This document shows, one piece after another, positions 42,399 to 49,305 of a stretch of DNA of 49,305 nt; positions within the stretch are counted from its first letter, which is position 1; each line of letters starts with the position of its first letter. The notes beneath the pieces are model-generated. The model searched no databases. It saw nothing but the letters and a program-made list of their open reading frames with translations, and was not told the DNA's origin. Source of the stretch: Lachnospiraceae bacterium (GTDB lineage: Bacteria > Bacillota > Clostridia > Lachnospirales > Lachnospiraceae); assembly GCA_024698705.1 (NCBI GenBank), contig JAILQX010000016.1, forward strand, positions 1 through 49,305, written 5' to 3'. The position numbers and the translations under genes were made by a program.

Positions 42399-43475
42399 AT
42401 GAAGAGAATAGGTATGTTAACGAGTGGCGGTGACTGTCAGGCACTCAATGCAGCGATGAGAGGTGTAGTAAAATCACTCTACAACAATTGCAAGGATGAT
42501 CTGGAGATCTACGGATTCCTGAACGGATACAAGGGACTTATCTACGGGGATTTCAAGATGCTTACCGGCAGGGATTTTTCCGGAATACTTACCATAGGCG
42601 GAACAATACTCGGCAGCAGCAGAACACCGTTCAAGACCATCAAGGAGCCCGATGAAAACGGACTTGATAAGGTTGAGGCCATGAAACAGAATTATTACAA
42701 ACTGAAACTGGATTGCCTTGTCATACTCGGTGGTAACGGAACACATAAAACAGCCAATCTGCTCAGACAGGAAGGACTGAATGTCATAACACTTCCCAAA
42801 ACCATAGACAATGACCTTTACGGAACTGATATGACCTTCGGATTCCAGTCAGCGGTTGATCTTGCTACATCGGTCATAGACTGTATACATACCACGGCAG
42901 CATCACACGGACGTATATTTGTTGTGGAAGTTATGGGCCATAAGGTCGGATATCTTACGCTGAATGCCGGAATGGCAGGCGGAGCGGATATCATACTTAT
43001 ACCGGAGATACCTTATGATATGGACAAGATCATCGAAAAGGTTGAACAGCGTATGGAAACCGGTAACAGATTTACCATCATAGCCGTTGCGGAAGGTGCA
43101 ATAAGCAAAGAAGATGCAAAGCTGTCCAAGAAGGAATATCAGAAGAAGCTTGCCAACTCGACATATCCTTCGGTTTCATATGAAGTAGCCGATCAGATCC
43201 AGAAGAGGACAGGACATGAGGTGCGTGTAACGGTACCGGGACATATGCAGCGAGGCGGAAGCCCCTGTCCGTATGACAGAGTATTTGCCAGCAGGCTCGG
43301 AGCTGAAGCGGGCAAACTCATACTGGAAGGCGAATACGGCTTTATGGTAGGATATAAAAACCGTGAGATAGTAAAGGTTCCGCTGGAAGACGTAGCGGGC
43401 AAGCTCAAAATGCTTGATCCCGATGCTACCATAATACAGGAAGCAAAGATGCTCGGAATCAGTTTTGGAGATTAA
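42399..43475 (+). CDS. 6-phosphofructokinase (group A family)
   Basis: 358 aa from the ATG at 42399, 6 nt after AGGAGG. LTSGGDCQALNAAMRG, GGTILGSSR, catalytic PKTIDNDL (133-140), MGHKVGYL and GHMQRGGSPCPYDR are all present. It phosphorylates fructose 6-phosphate in glycolysis. The donor determinants are mixed: Gly114 in GGNGT is the ATP-type residue, while Lys134 (PKTIDND) is the residue of pyrophosphate-type or Streptomyces-like enzymes; the usual Asp before Gly114 is Asn113. ATP is more likely, but not certain. Confidence 0.92.
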   Translation: MKRIGMLTSGGDCQALNAAMRGVVKSLYNNCKDDLEIYGFLNGYKGLIYGDFKMLTGRDFSGILTIGGTILGSSRTPFKTIKEPDENGLDKVEAMKQNYYKLKLDCLVILGGNGTHKTANLLRQEGLNVITLPKTIDNDLYGTDMTFGFQSAVDLATSVIDCIHTTAASHGRIFVVEVMGHKVGYLTLNAGMAGGADIILIPEIPYDMDKIIEKVEQRMETGNRFTIIAVAEGAISKEDAKLSKKEYQKKLANSTYPSVSYEVADQIQKRTGHEVRVTVPGHMQRGGSPCPYDRVFASRLGAEAGKLILEGEYGFMVGYKNREIVKVPLEDVAGKLKMLDPDATIIQEAKMLGISFGD

Positions 43476-43486
43476 TGATATAGATC

Positions 43487-45049
43487 ATGTCATACGTTGC
43501 ATTATACAGAAAGTTCAGACCTGACAATTTCATAGATGTCAAAGGACAGGATCATATAGTGACGACGCTTAAGAACCAGATAGAAGCCGACAGGATCGGT
43601 CATGCATATCTGTTCTGTGGCACCAGAGGAACAGGAAAAACATCCATAGCCAAATTATTTGCAAAGGCGGTGAACTGTCAAAATCCAAAGGACGGAAGTC
43701 CCTGCGGAGAGTGTGAATCGTGCAAGAGGATAGCAGCCGGAGTAAGCATGGATGTTGTTGAGATGGATGCCGCTTCCAACAACGGTGTTGAGGATGTCCG
43801 CAATATTATCGATGCGGTTTCTTATCCGCCGTCAGAGGGAAAATACAGAGTATACATCATAGATGAGGTGCATATGCTCTCGACCAATGCATTCAATGCG
43901 TTGTTGAAAACCCTGGAAGAGCCGCCATCATATTGCATATTCATACTTGCGACTACCGAGGTGCATAAGATACCGATCACAATCCTGTCGAGATGTCAAA
44001 GGTATGATTTCAAACGTATTTCCATAGATACCATAGCAGACAGGCTCGAAGAGCTCATGCAGAAGGAAAATGTAGATGTTGAACCCAAAGCACTCAGATA
44101 CATAGCCAAAACAGCCGACGGCTCCATGAGAGATGCACTGTCGCTGCTGGACCAGTGTATAGCATTTCATTACGGAAAGAAACTCACATACGAGGATGCG
44201 CTGGATGTATTGGGAGCCATAGATACGGAAGTTTTCAGCAAGCTGCTGCGCAGCATACTTGACAGAGATGTCACGGGATGCATCAAACAGCTTGAGGAGA
44301 TAGTAAGCCAGGGCAGGGAAATGACATGGTTCATCTCTGATTTCACATGGTATCTCAGAAATCTCCTGATAGTAAAGACTGGTCCGGATGCGGAGGAAAT
44401 GGTAGACATGTCCGCAGACAACCTGAACAGACTCAGGGAAGAGGCGCAGATGTGCGAATCCGAGACGATACTAAGATTCATAAGAGTCTTCTCGGAGCTG
44501 TCAGGTGAAGTCAGATATGCTTCCCAGAAGAGAATATTGATAGAAGTAGCGCTTATAAAGCTATGCAGGCCTCAGATGGAAACAGACAAAGAGTCTGTGA
44601 TAGACAGGGTCAGAGTACTCGAGGATAAGATGGAAAACGGGGAATTCACCGTAAATGCCGTCAGAAGTGTTTCCGAGCAGACAGCTGTTGAATCTGAACC
44701 GGCCAAACTTCCCGAGGCTTTGCCGGAGGACGTCCAAAGGGCGGTCAACGAGTGGCGTCAGATAATGAGCGATTTTGAAGGCCTGGAAAGAAACCTGATC
44801 ACGAAAATGCGGGTTTCATTGTCGGCGCAGAATAAACTGCTTCTTGTGTATCCCGCAAATGATGCACCTATGGGGATATTTGACAAAGAAGTCACACAGG
44901 AGCATGTAAAAAGGATCATTTCCGATCATATCGGTAAAGAAATAGAAGTTGAATTTCAAAAAACCGGAAACAGCGACGAGATGAAGAGCGTTTATCCGGA
45001 CATTCTGAAGATGGCGGGAATAAATACAACCATAATCGAGGAGGATTAA
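43487..45049 (+). CDS. dnaX: DNA polymerase III subunit gamma/tau
   Basis: 520 aa. YRKFRPDNFIDVKGQDHIV start, Walker A GTRGTGKTS, zinc cysteines (CQNPKDGSPCGECESC), DEVHMLSTNAFNALLKTLEEPP, SRC motif. Clamp-loader ATPase working with HolB. A clear Shine-Dalgarno at normal distance is missing (GGAG 16 nt upstream). No programmed frameshift site was found. First gene of dnaX-ybaB-recR, and in Bacillus this trio follows tadA-scr directly. Confidence 0.97.
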   Translation: MSYVALYRKFRPDNFIDVKGQDHIVTTLKNQIEADRIGHAYLFCGTRGTGKTSIAKLFAKAVNCQNPKDGSPCGECESCKRIAAGVSMDVVEMDAASNNGVEDVRNIIDAVSYPPSEGKYRVYIIDEVHMLSTNAFNALLKTLEEPPSYCIFILATTEVHKIPITILSRCQRYDFKRISIDTIADRLEELMQKENVDVEPKALRYIAKTADGSMRDALSLLDQCIAFHYGKKLTYEDALDVLGAIDTEVFSKLLRSILDRDVTGCIKQLEEIVSQGREMTWFISDFTWYLRNLLIVKTGPDAEEMVDMSADNLNRLREEAQMCESETILRFIRVFSELSGEVRYASQKRILIEVALIKLCRPQMETDKESVIDRVRVLEDKMENGEFTVNAVRSVSEQTAVESEPAKLPEALPEDVQRAVNEWRQIMSDFEGLERNLITKMRVSLSAQNKLLLVYPANDAPMGIFDKEVTQEHVKRIISDHIGKEIEVEFQKTGNSDEMKSVYPDILKMAGINTTIIEED

Positions 45050-45051
45050 AA

Positions 45052-45405
45052 ATGGCTAAGAGAGGCGGTTTTCCGGGAGGAGCAATGCCCGGTAACATGA
45101 ATAACCTGATGAAGCAGGCACAGCGCATGCAGCGTCAGATGGAAGAAAATCAGAAAAATCTTGATGAAAGTGAATTCACTGCAAAAGCAGGAGGCGGAGC
45201 TGTAGAAGTCGTTGTTTCCGGCAAGAAGGAGATAAAGAAGCTCACACTCGACAAAGAAGTTGTTGATCCCGATGATGTTGAGATGCTGCAGGATCTTATC
45301 GTAGCAGCGCTCAATGAAGCATTTGCACAGGTTGATGCGGCAAGTGAGGCTGCCATGAGCAAGATGACAGGAGGACTTGGCGGACTCGGAGGATTTGGAT
45401 TCTGA
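45052..45405 (+). CDS. YbaB/EbfC nucleoid-associated protein
   Basis: 117 aa, starting 2 nt after the dnaX stop with GAGGA upstream. Central [20 protein letters not shown] and [20 protein letters not shown] are typical of YbaB/EbfC; the ends are rich in Gly and Met/Gln. A small dimer binding DNA, conserved between dnaX and recR. The last base of its stop is the first base of the recR ATG. Confidence 0.95.
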   Translation: MAKRGGFPGGAMPGNMNNLMKQAQRMQRQMEENQKNLDESEFTAKAGGGAVEVVVSGKKEIKKLTLDKEVVDPDDVEMLQDLIVAALNEAFAQVDAASEAAMSKMTGGLGGLGGFGF

Positions 45406-46004
45406 TGGAGCTGTACAGTGGCCCGATTAATAAACTGATAAGTGAATTAAGTACACTTCCGGGAATAGGCGAGAAATCGGCGGGACGATTGGCATTTCAT
45501 CTGATAAACATGCCGCAGGCAAGGGTTGAGAGGCTGACAAGTACCATACTTGAGGCCAAGAAAACCGTTTGCTACTGCAAATCCTGCTATACATTGACGG
45601 ACAAAGAGCTGTGTCCGATCTGTGCCAATGAGAACAGAGATCATGGTACCATAATGGTCGTGGAAAATGTCAGGGATCTGGCGGCCTATGAGAAAACCGG
45701 CAAATACACCGGTGTATACCATGTTTTGCACGGAGCCATAAGTCCCATGATAGGAATAGGACCGGGAGACATTAAACTGAAGGAGCTGATAGAAAGACTG
45801 AAGGATGACACGGTCAAAGAGGTCATCATAGCGACGAATTCAAGCCTTGAGGGTGAGACCACAGCAATGTATATCAGCAAACTGATAAAGCCTTCGGGAG
45901 TAAAGGTTACAAGGATCGCCAGCGGAGTTCCCGTAGGCGGTGATCTGGAATGTATTGATGAGGTTACGTTATTGAGAGCATTGGAGGGAAGGACCGAACT
46001 TTAG
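45405..46004 (+). CDS. recR: recombination protein RecR
   Basis: 199 aa, one-base overlap with the preceding gene (TGATG). Helix-hairpin-helix ([19 protein letters not shown]), Cys4 zinc finger ([18 protein letters not shown]), Toprim domain ([18 protein letters not shown]) and Walker-like C-terminus. Forms the ring clamp that with RecO/RecF loads RecA at gaps. Confidence 0.97.
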   Translation: MELYSGPINKLISELSTLPGIGEKSAGRLAFHLINMPQARVERLTSTILEAKKTVCYCKSCYTLTDKELCPICANENRDHGTIMVVENVRDLAAYEKTGKYTGVYHVLHGAISPMIGIGPGDIKLKELIERLKDDTVKEVIIATNSSLEGETTAMYISKLIKPSGVKVTRIASGVPVGGDLECIDEVTLLRALEGRTEL

Positions 46005-46053
46005 TATTTGCCGATCCGGAGTGCTCATATGCGATAAAAGAAAGGGGAAAATC

Positions 46054-47091
46054 ATGAAAAGTGTTATTTACGGACAGACAAAAGAGGGTAAAAATGTTAC
46101 CGAATATATTTTGACCAATAAGAACGGCATGGAGATAGGAGTGCTTGATTTTGGAGCGATCTTGAACAGGATCTGCCTTCCCAATGCGGACGGTACCAAA
46201 ACGGATGTGGCTCTTACATGCCCTGACATGGAGGTTTATTCCTACAACGGAACATACCTCGGATCAACGATCGCACCGAATGCCAATCGTATAGGCAATG
46301 CGAAGCTTACCATCGACGGAAAAGAATATAAGATGGAAGTCAATGACGGCCCCAACAATCTTCACACCGCGTTTGATACCGGTATGAACAAGAGGCTGTG
46401 GATGGCAGATGCAAAGGAAAACAGCGTAAAATTTACGGCAGAGCTTGCGGACGGAGATTTCGGTCTTCCGGGAAACAGGGTTCTTTCAGTTACATACACG
46501 CTGACTGATGACAATGAGATAAAGCTTGATTATGAAGGAACCAGTGATAAGAATACCATAATCAACATGACAAACCATACATATTTCAACCTTAAGGGAC
46601 ATGGTGAAGGAGATATCCTCGATCATGAACTATGGCTTGCTGCAAGTAAGTTCACTATGCCCGATGGCGGCGGTATCCCTACGGGCGAGCTTAAGGACGT
46701 AAAGGGAACACCCCTTGATTTCACGGTGATGAAGCCGATCAGCAGGGACAATGACATAACCAATCCGATCATGGCACTTGTCAACGGATATGATCATAAT
46801 TACTGTATAGACGGCTGGGATGGCAAGATGAAGAAGATAGCAGAGGTAAAAGAGCCCATAAGCGGAAGAAAGATGATCGTTTATTCGGATCTTCCGGGAG
46901 TACAGTTCTATTCAGGCAATTATATCAAGGATAATCCGGGTAAAAACGGAAAGGTTTACCAGAAAAATTACGGACTTTGCCTTGAAACACAGTATTATCC
47001 GGATCATATCAATCACCCCGAATTCCCTCAGGCAGTATTTGGTCCCGACAGACGATACAATACGACAACGATCTATCGTTTTGAATTCTAA
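46054..47091 (+). CDS. aldose 1-epimerase
   Basis: 345 aa from the ATG at 46054, 7 nt after AAAGGGG. GalM fold: YLGSTIAPNANRIGNAKL, catalytic His in NMTNHTYFNLKG, VNGYDHNYCID, and the Glu near the end (GLCLETQYYPDHINHP). Interconverts alpha and beta anomers of glucose or galactose. It follows recR closely, but the join is probably incidental. Confidence 0.93.
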   Translation: MKSVIYGQTKEGKNVTEYILTNKNGMEIGVLDFGAILNRICLPNADGTKTDVALTCPDMEVYSYNGTYLGSTIAPNANRIGNAKLTIDGKEYKMEVNDGPNNLHTAFDTGMNKRLWMADAKENSVKFTAELADGDFGLPGNRVLSVTYTLTDDNEIKLDYEGTSDKNTIINMTNHTYFNLKGHGEGDILDHELWLAASKFTMPDGGGIPTGELKDVKGTPLDFTVMKPISRDNDITNPIMALVNGYDHNYCIDGWDGKMKKIAEVKEPISGRKMIVYSDLPGVQFYSGNYIKDNPGKNGKVYQKNYGLCLETQYYPDHINHPEFPQAVFGPDRRYNTTTIYRFEF

Positions 47092-47112
47092 AGGCAGCAA
47101 ATAGGAGTCATA

Positions 47113-48297
47113 ATGGCCTCAATAACCCAATTTCCCGGCAAACAGAATGATGAAGACGGGATGAATTTCTCACAAAAACTGCACCTTCACAAGCTTAAAA
47201 GCCTGGTGAAGGTGATTGTTGTGGTTGCCGTTATCGTGATCGTGGCGTCGATACTTATCGCATACAACAGGAATCTGACGTATACACGGATAACAACGAT
47301 CAACAGCGTCGACCGCGTAAGCCTGGAAACCTCGTCATATATCAACAATAACGGAAGTATCATAGTATACAGCAAAGACGGCGTGAATTGCATAGACGAA
47401 AAGGGAACGGTCCTGTGGAACATGACATATGAGATGCAGAACCCGATCATAAGACGAAGTGATGTGTATGTGGCAGCCTGCGATTATAACGGGCATGTGG
47501 TAAATATCATAGACATGCAGGGCAAGACATCATCAATAGATACAAAGCTTCCGATACGTGATTTCAGCATATGCAAAGAAGGCCTTGTTGCGGTCATAAT
47601 AGAGGATTCCGGCAATTCATGGGTTAACCTCTATAACGTGGACGGAACAAAGATAGCCGAGATAAAGGCAACGATGTCGAAGACGGGATATCCCTTATGT
47701 GTATCCCTGTCCGGTGAGGTAATGGCTGTAAGCTATCTGTATGTTGACAGTTCATCCATGGAAAGTAGGGTTGTATTTTACAACTTCGGCGGCGTGGGAG
47801 AGAACGTGCCGGACAAGATAGTCAGCAGTTATGCGTATAACTCGGCGGTGGTACCGTATATTGAATATCTTGACAGTGAGAATGTATTTGCGGTAGCAGA
47901 CAACAGACTAATGCTCTACAACGGATCAAAGATACCGAAATCCGTTGCGGATAAGCTGATAGATGAAAATATCGTCGGTGTATATTACGGTGCGTCGAAG
48001 GTCGGACTGGTATTCTATGATTCCACCGGAGAAAACAAGTATAAGCTGGAGCTGTACGACAAGTCCGGTGAACTGGAATGCACATACAGATACAATATGG
48101 ATTTTAAGGACATTCTCATCAGTTCGAGTCAGGTTCTCATATACAATGAAGCGCAGTGTATAGTTGTGGGTGACGACGGAACGGTCAAATATAACGATCT
48201 GTTCGAATCTCCGGTCATATACATAGCTACCACGGGATCCCCGAAGAAATACCTGTTTGTGAAGGAAAATACACTTGAAACAGTGAAGTTTGAATGA
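47113..48297 (+). CDS. DUF5711-type membrane-anchored beta-propeller-like protein
   Basis: 394 aa. Basic N-terminal region, one membrane helix (about 34-54), then an extracytoplasmic domain of repeated beta units: GSIIVYSKDGVNCID, GTVLWNM, GHVVNIIDMQG, LYNVDGTKIAEI and similar, as in PQQ/WD-like propellers. Matches the Clostridia family DUF5711 as remembered; function unknown. Its stop overlaps the start of the CvpA-like gene, so the two are coupled. Confidence 0.75.
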   Translation: MASITQFPGKQNDEDGMNFSQKLHLHKLKSLVKVIVVVAVIVIVASILIAYNRNLTYTRITTINSVDRVSLETSSYINNNGSIIVYSKDGVNCIDEKGTVLWNMTYEMQNPIIRRSDVYVAACDYNGHVVNIIDMQGKTSSIDTKLPIRDFSICKEGLVAVIIEDSGNSWVNLYNVDGTKIAEIKATMSKTGYPLCVSLSGEVMAVSYLYVDSSSMESRVVFYNFGGVGENVPDKIVSSYAYNSAVVPYIEYLDSENVFAVADNRLMLYNGSKIPKSVADKLIDENIVGVYYGASKVGLVFYDSTGENKYKLELYDKSGELECTYRYNMDFKDILISSSQVLIYNEAQCIVVGDDGTVKYNDLFESPVIYIATTGSPKKYLFVKENTLETVKFE

Positions 48298-48806
48298 TGG
48301 AAATTAATATAACCTTTATAGTAGCAATAATAGTGGCGATATGCGGTATCTATCTCGGTGCAAAAAAAGGACTTGCGAAGAGTATTGCAGGATTCATCGC
48401 ATTTGTGGCCACGATATTGATGCTCGGAATATTTTTAAGGATTTACAATACGTATACCAAGGGCCGGATGATGGATATGGTCGTGGCCATAGTCGCGCTG
48501 GTGGTGCTTGGTGTGGTATACGGAGTATTGAAGCTAATAGTCAAATCCGTCAAAGCAATAGCGGAATTGCCGGTAATAGCGGTTGTTGATAAGCTTGTGG
48601 GAGCGATACTCGGACTAGTGGTCGTGATAGCTATCTACCATATAGTAGTGATCATGTCGACCTTCGGATATCTCGGAAATGTTGGAGTAAAGATCGTAGA
48701 AGATGTCAGGAGCAACGAATATCTGCAGTTGGTGGCCAGATATGATATTCTGGAACTATTTACATTGTGGAAAAATAACATAGTGGACAAGATAAAAGGC
48801 ATGTGA
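48294..48806 (+). CDS. CvpA family membrane protein
   Basis: 170 aa, ATGA overlap with the preceding gene; an ATG one codon later is equally possible. About four membrane helices (5-25, 31-50, 60-80, 95-125) with the CvpA-type start FIVAIIVAICGIYLGAKKGLAKSI split by Gly-Lys-Lys-Gly. CvpA is linked to colicin V production and envelope homeostasis elsewhere; coupled with an extracytoplasmic propeller protein, an envelope role is plausible. Confidence 0.8.
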   Translation: MMEINITFIVAIIVAICGIYLGAKKGLAKSIAGFIAFVATILMLGIFLRIYNTYTKGRMMDMVVAIVALVVLGVVYGVLKLIVKSVKAIAELPVIAVVDKLVGAILGLVVVIAIYHIVVIMSTFGYLGNVGVKIVEDVRSNEYLQLVARYDILELFTLWKNNIVDKIKGM

Positions 48807-48822
48807 CTTTAAAGACCGGATA

Positions 48823-48850
48823 GAGAGCTCTTTTAAAGGGCTCTTTTTTG
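48823..48850 (+). terminator. terminator after the CvpA-like gene
   Basis: AGAGCTCTT (48823-48831) pairs with AAGGGCTCT (48836-48844, one G-T pair), followed by TTTTTT. Confidence 0.85.
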
Positions 48851-48933
48851 TACCATAAACCTGCAGAAAACTGTTGCAAAATGGATCTCAAAATGATATT
48901 ATGAAATTCCACCGACAAAAATCGGAAAAAGTC

Positions 48934-48962
48934 TTGACGCAGGCGGATTCTGGTGCTAATAT
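48934..48962 (+). promoter_or_regulatory. strong promoter in the terminal non-coding region
   Basis: TTGACG (48934-48939), 17-nt spacer, TAATAT (48957-48962), pointing right into structured non-coding DNA. Confidence 0.65.
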
Positions 48963-49018
48963 ATCAGAGTTGCGTCGAAAGACGAAACGAATGTTATCCA
49001 TAACAGGATAAGATATGA

Positions 49019-49067
49019 AAGAACCCTCGCCCATTTAAAGATTTGCCTACGGCAAAGGGGCTCGGGC
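49019..49067 (+). repeat. 49-bp direct repeat, copy 1
   Basis: Identical to 49174-49222, period 155 bp. Contains the short hairpin TTTGCC/GGCAAA (49042-49056) and ends GGGGCTCGGGC. Confidence 0.9.
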
Positions 49068-49173
49068 AATGTCGTGTTCCGAAGGAACATGACGGTCATA
49101 CCCTTTAGGGGATGACATGTACTTTGACAAATAAACAGCAATGCAACCCTGAAAATTCTTAAAAAAGGTTTGT

Positions 49174-49222
49174 AAGAACCCTCGCCCATTTAAAGATTTG
49201 CCTACGGCAAAGGGGCTCGGGC
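49174..49222 (+). repeat. 49-bp direct repeat, copy 2
   Basis: Identical to 49019-49067. Both copies are followed after a few bases by a TCGT-containing hairpin of different sequence but similar shape. Confidence 0.9.
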
Positions 49223-49305
49223 CACATCGTATCCTTAACAGGATACGACAAATATAAACCATGAAGAAAATTCAGAACAAACAAAGTAAATTTTTGGAAA
49301 GCTAA

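Larger units (their letters stand above)
48968..49305 (+). other. structured leader, candidate rRNA or stable-RNA leader
   Basis: Over 330 nt without a credible gene behind a strong promoter. Holds two 49-bp repeats and three hairpins of similar form (TTATCC/GGATAA 48994-49011, TGTTCC/GGAACA 49075-49089, CGTATCC/GGATACG 49228-49247). The sequence CTTTGACAAATAAACAG (49123-49139) resembles the CTTTGAAAACTGAACA-like box of Firmicutes rRNA transcripts. The 16S start itself is not in the window, so the assignment is inference. Confidence 0.4.

Noticed and set aside
43487-45049. Programmed frameshift in dnaX giving gamma and tau
   Set aside because: No A6G-type slippery run followed by a stem was seen; the longest run (near 44909) is five A and lies near the end of the gene.
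48968-49305. CRISPR array from the 49-bp repeats
   Set aside because: Only two copies with a 106-bp gap, internal hairpin of different kind, and no cas genes in the window.

Overview
The window is chromosomal DNA from an anaerobic Firmicute, most likely a Lachnospiraceae member of the Butyrivibrio/Roseburia type. The evidence is the conserved order yaaR-holB-ricT-trmN6-(S1)-rsmI-...-metG, the tadA-SRP RNA pair, dnaX-ybaB-recR, families common in that group (DUF4317, DUF5711, DUF5722, YesL, CdaR-like regulator beside an MsmK-type ATPase), and plant-polysaccharide enzymes (GH13, GH3 with reversed domain order, GH51). Genus is inferred from gene content only.

Layout. 1-2403: 3' part of a GH13 alpha-glycosidase, a small unknown gene and a receiver protein whose HisKA-like half lacks the phospho-accepting histidine. 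2472-2544: tRNA-Phe(GAA). 2524-13110: an AT-rich element of about 10.6 kb integrated into the 3' end of tRNA-Phe and bounded by a 22-bp direct repeat. It carries a tyrosine integrase, a Rep with HUH nuclease plus superfamily-3 helicase (the architecture of eukaryotic CRESS-DNA viruses and bacterial pCRESS plasmids), a sigma-region-4 protein, an SH3b lipoprotein with a CxxxC-repeat tail, a GC-rich block holding a 9-bp stem and 11-nt loop with the nonanucleotide TACTATTAC (a geminivirus/circovirus-like origin), five small genes of unknown function, one further small unknown gene between two copies of a ~167-bp repeat, and an 832-aa protein made of two radical SAM-SPASM modules in tandem. The native tRNA terminator now lies beyond the right end, and the element supplies a replacement at the left end.

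13233-20298: host housekeeping block (L,D-transpeptidase, guanylate-kinase-like, YaaR, HolB, RicT, TrmN6, S1-domain protein, RsmI on the other strand). 20497-26048: nicotinate phosphoribosyltransferase, DUF5722 glycosidase-like protein, polar amino-acid ABC transporter. 26165-31911: MetG, GNAT, YesL-like membrane protein, MsmK/UgpC sugar-ABC ATPase with its own terminators and a different codon style, CdaR/PucR-type regulator. 31936-33507: NrdG-like activase (minus), TadA, SRP RNA. 33547-39156: a carbohydrate locus (GH3, LacI-type regulator, GH51 arabinofuranosidase). 39179-43475: DUF4317, MurD, a zinc-ribbon membrane protein, phosphofructokinase. 43487-48806: dnaX-ybaB-recR, aldose epimerase, DUF5711, CvpA-like. 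48851-49305: structured non-coding DNA with a promoter and two 49-bp repeats, perhaps the leader of an rRNA or other stable-RNA operon that starts beyond the window.

The most notable system is the integrated Rep element: integrase, rolling-circle Rep and matching origin stem-loop together with a double radical SAM enzyme and a possible Cys-repeat substrate. The replication and integration parts are readable from motifs; the function of the cargo is inference.
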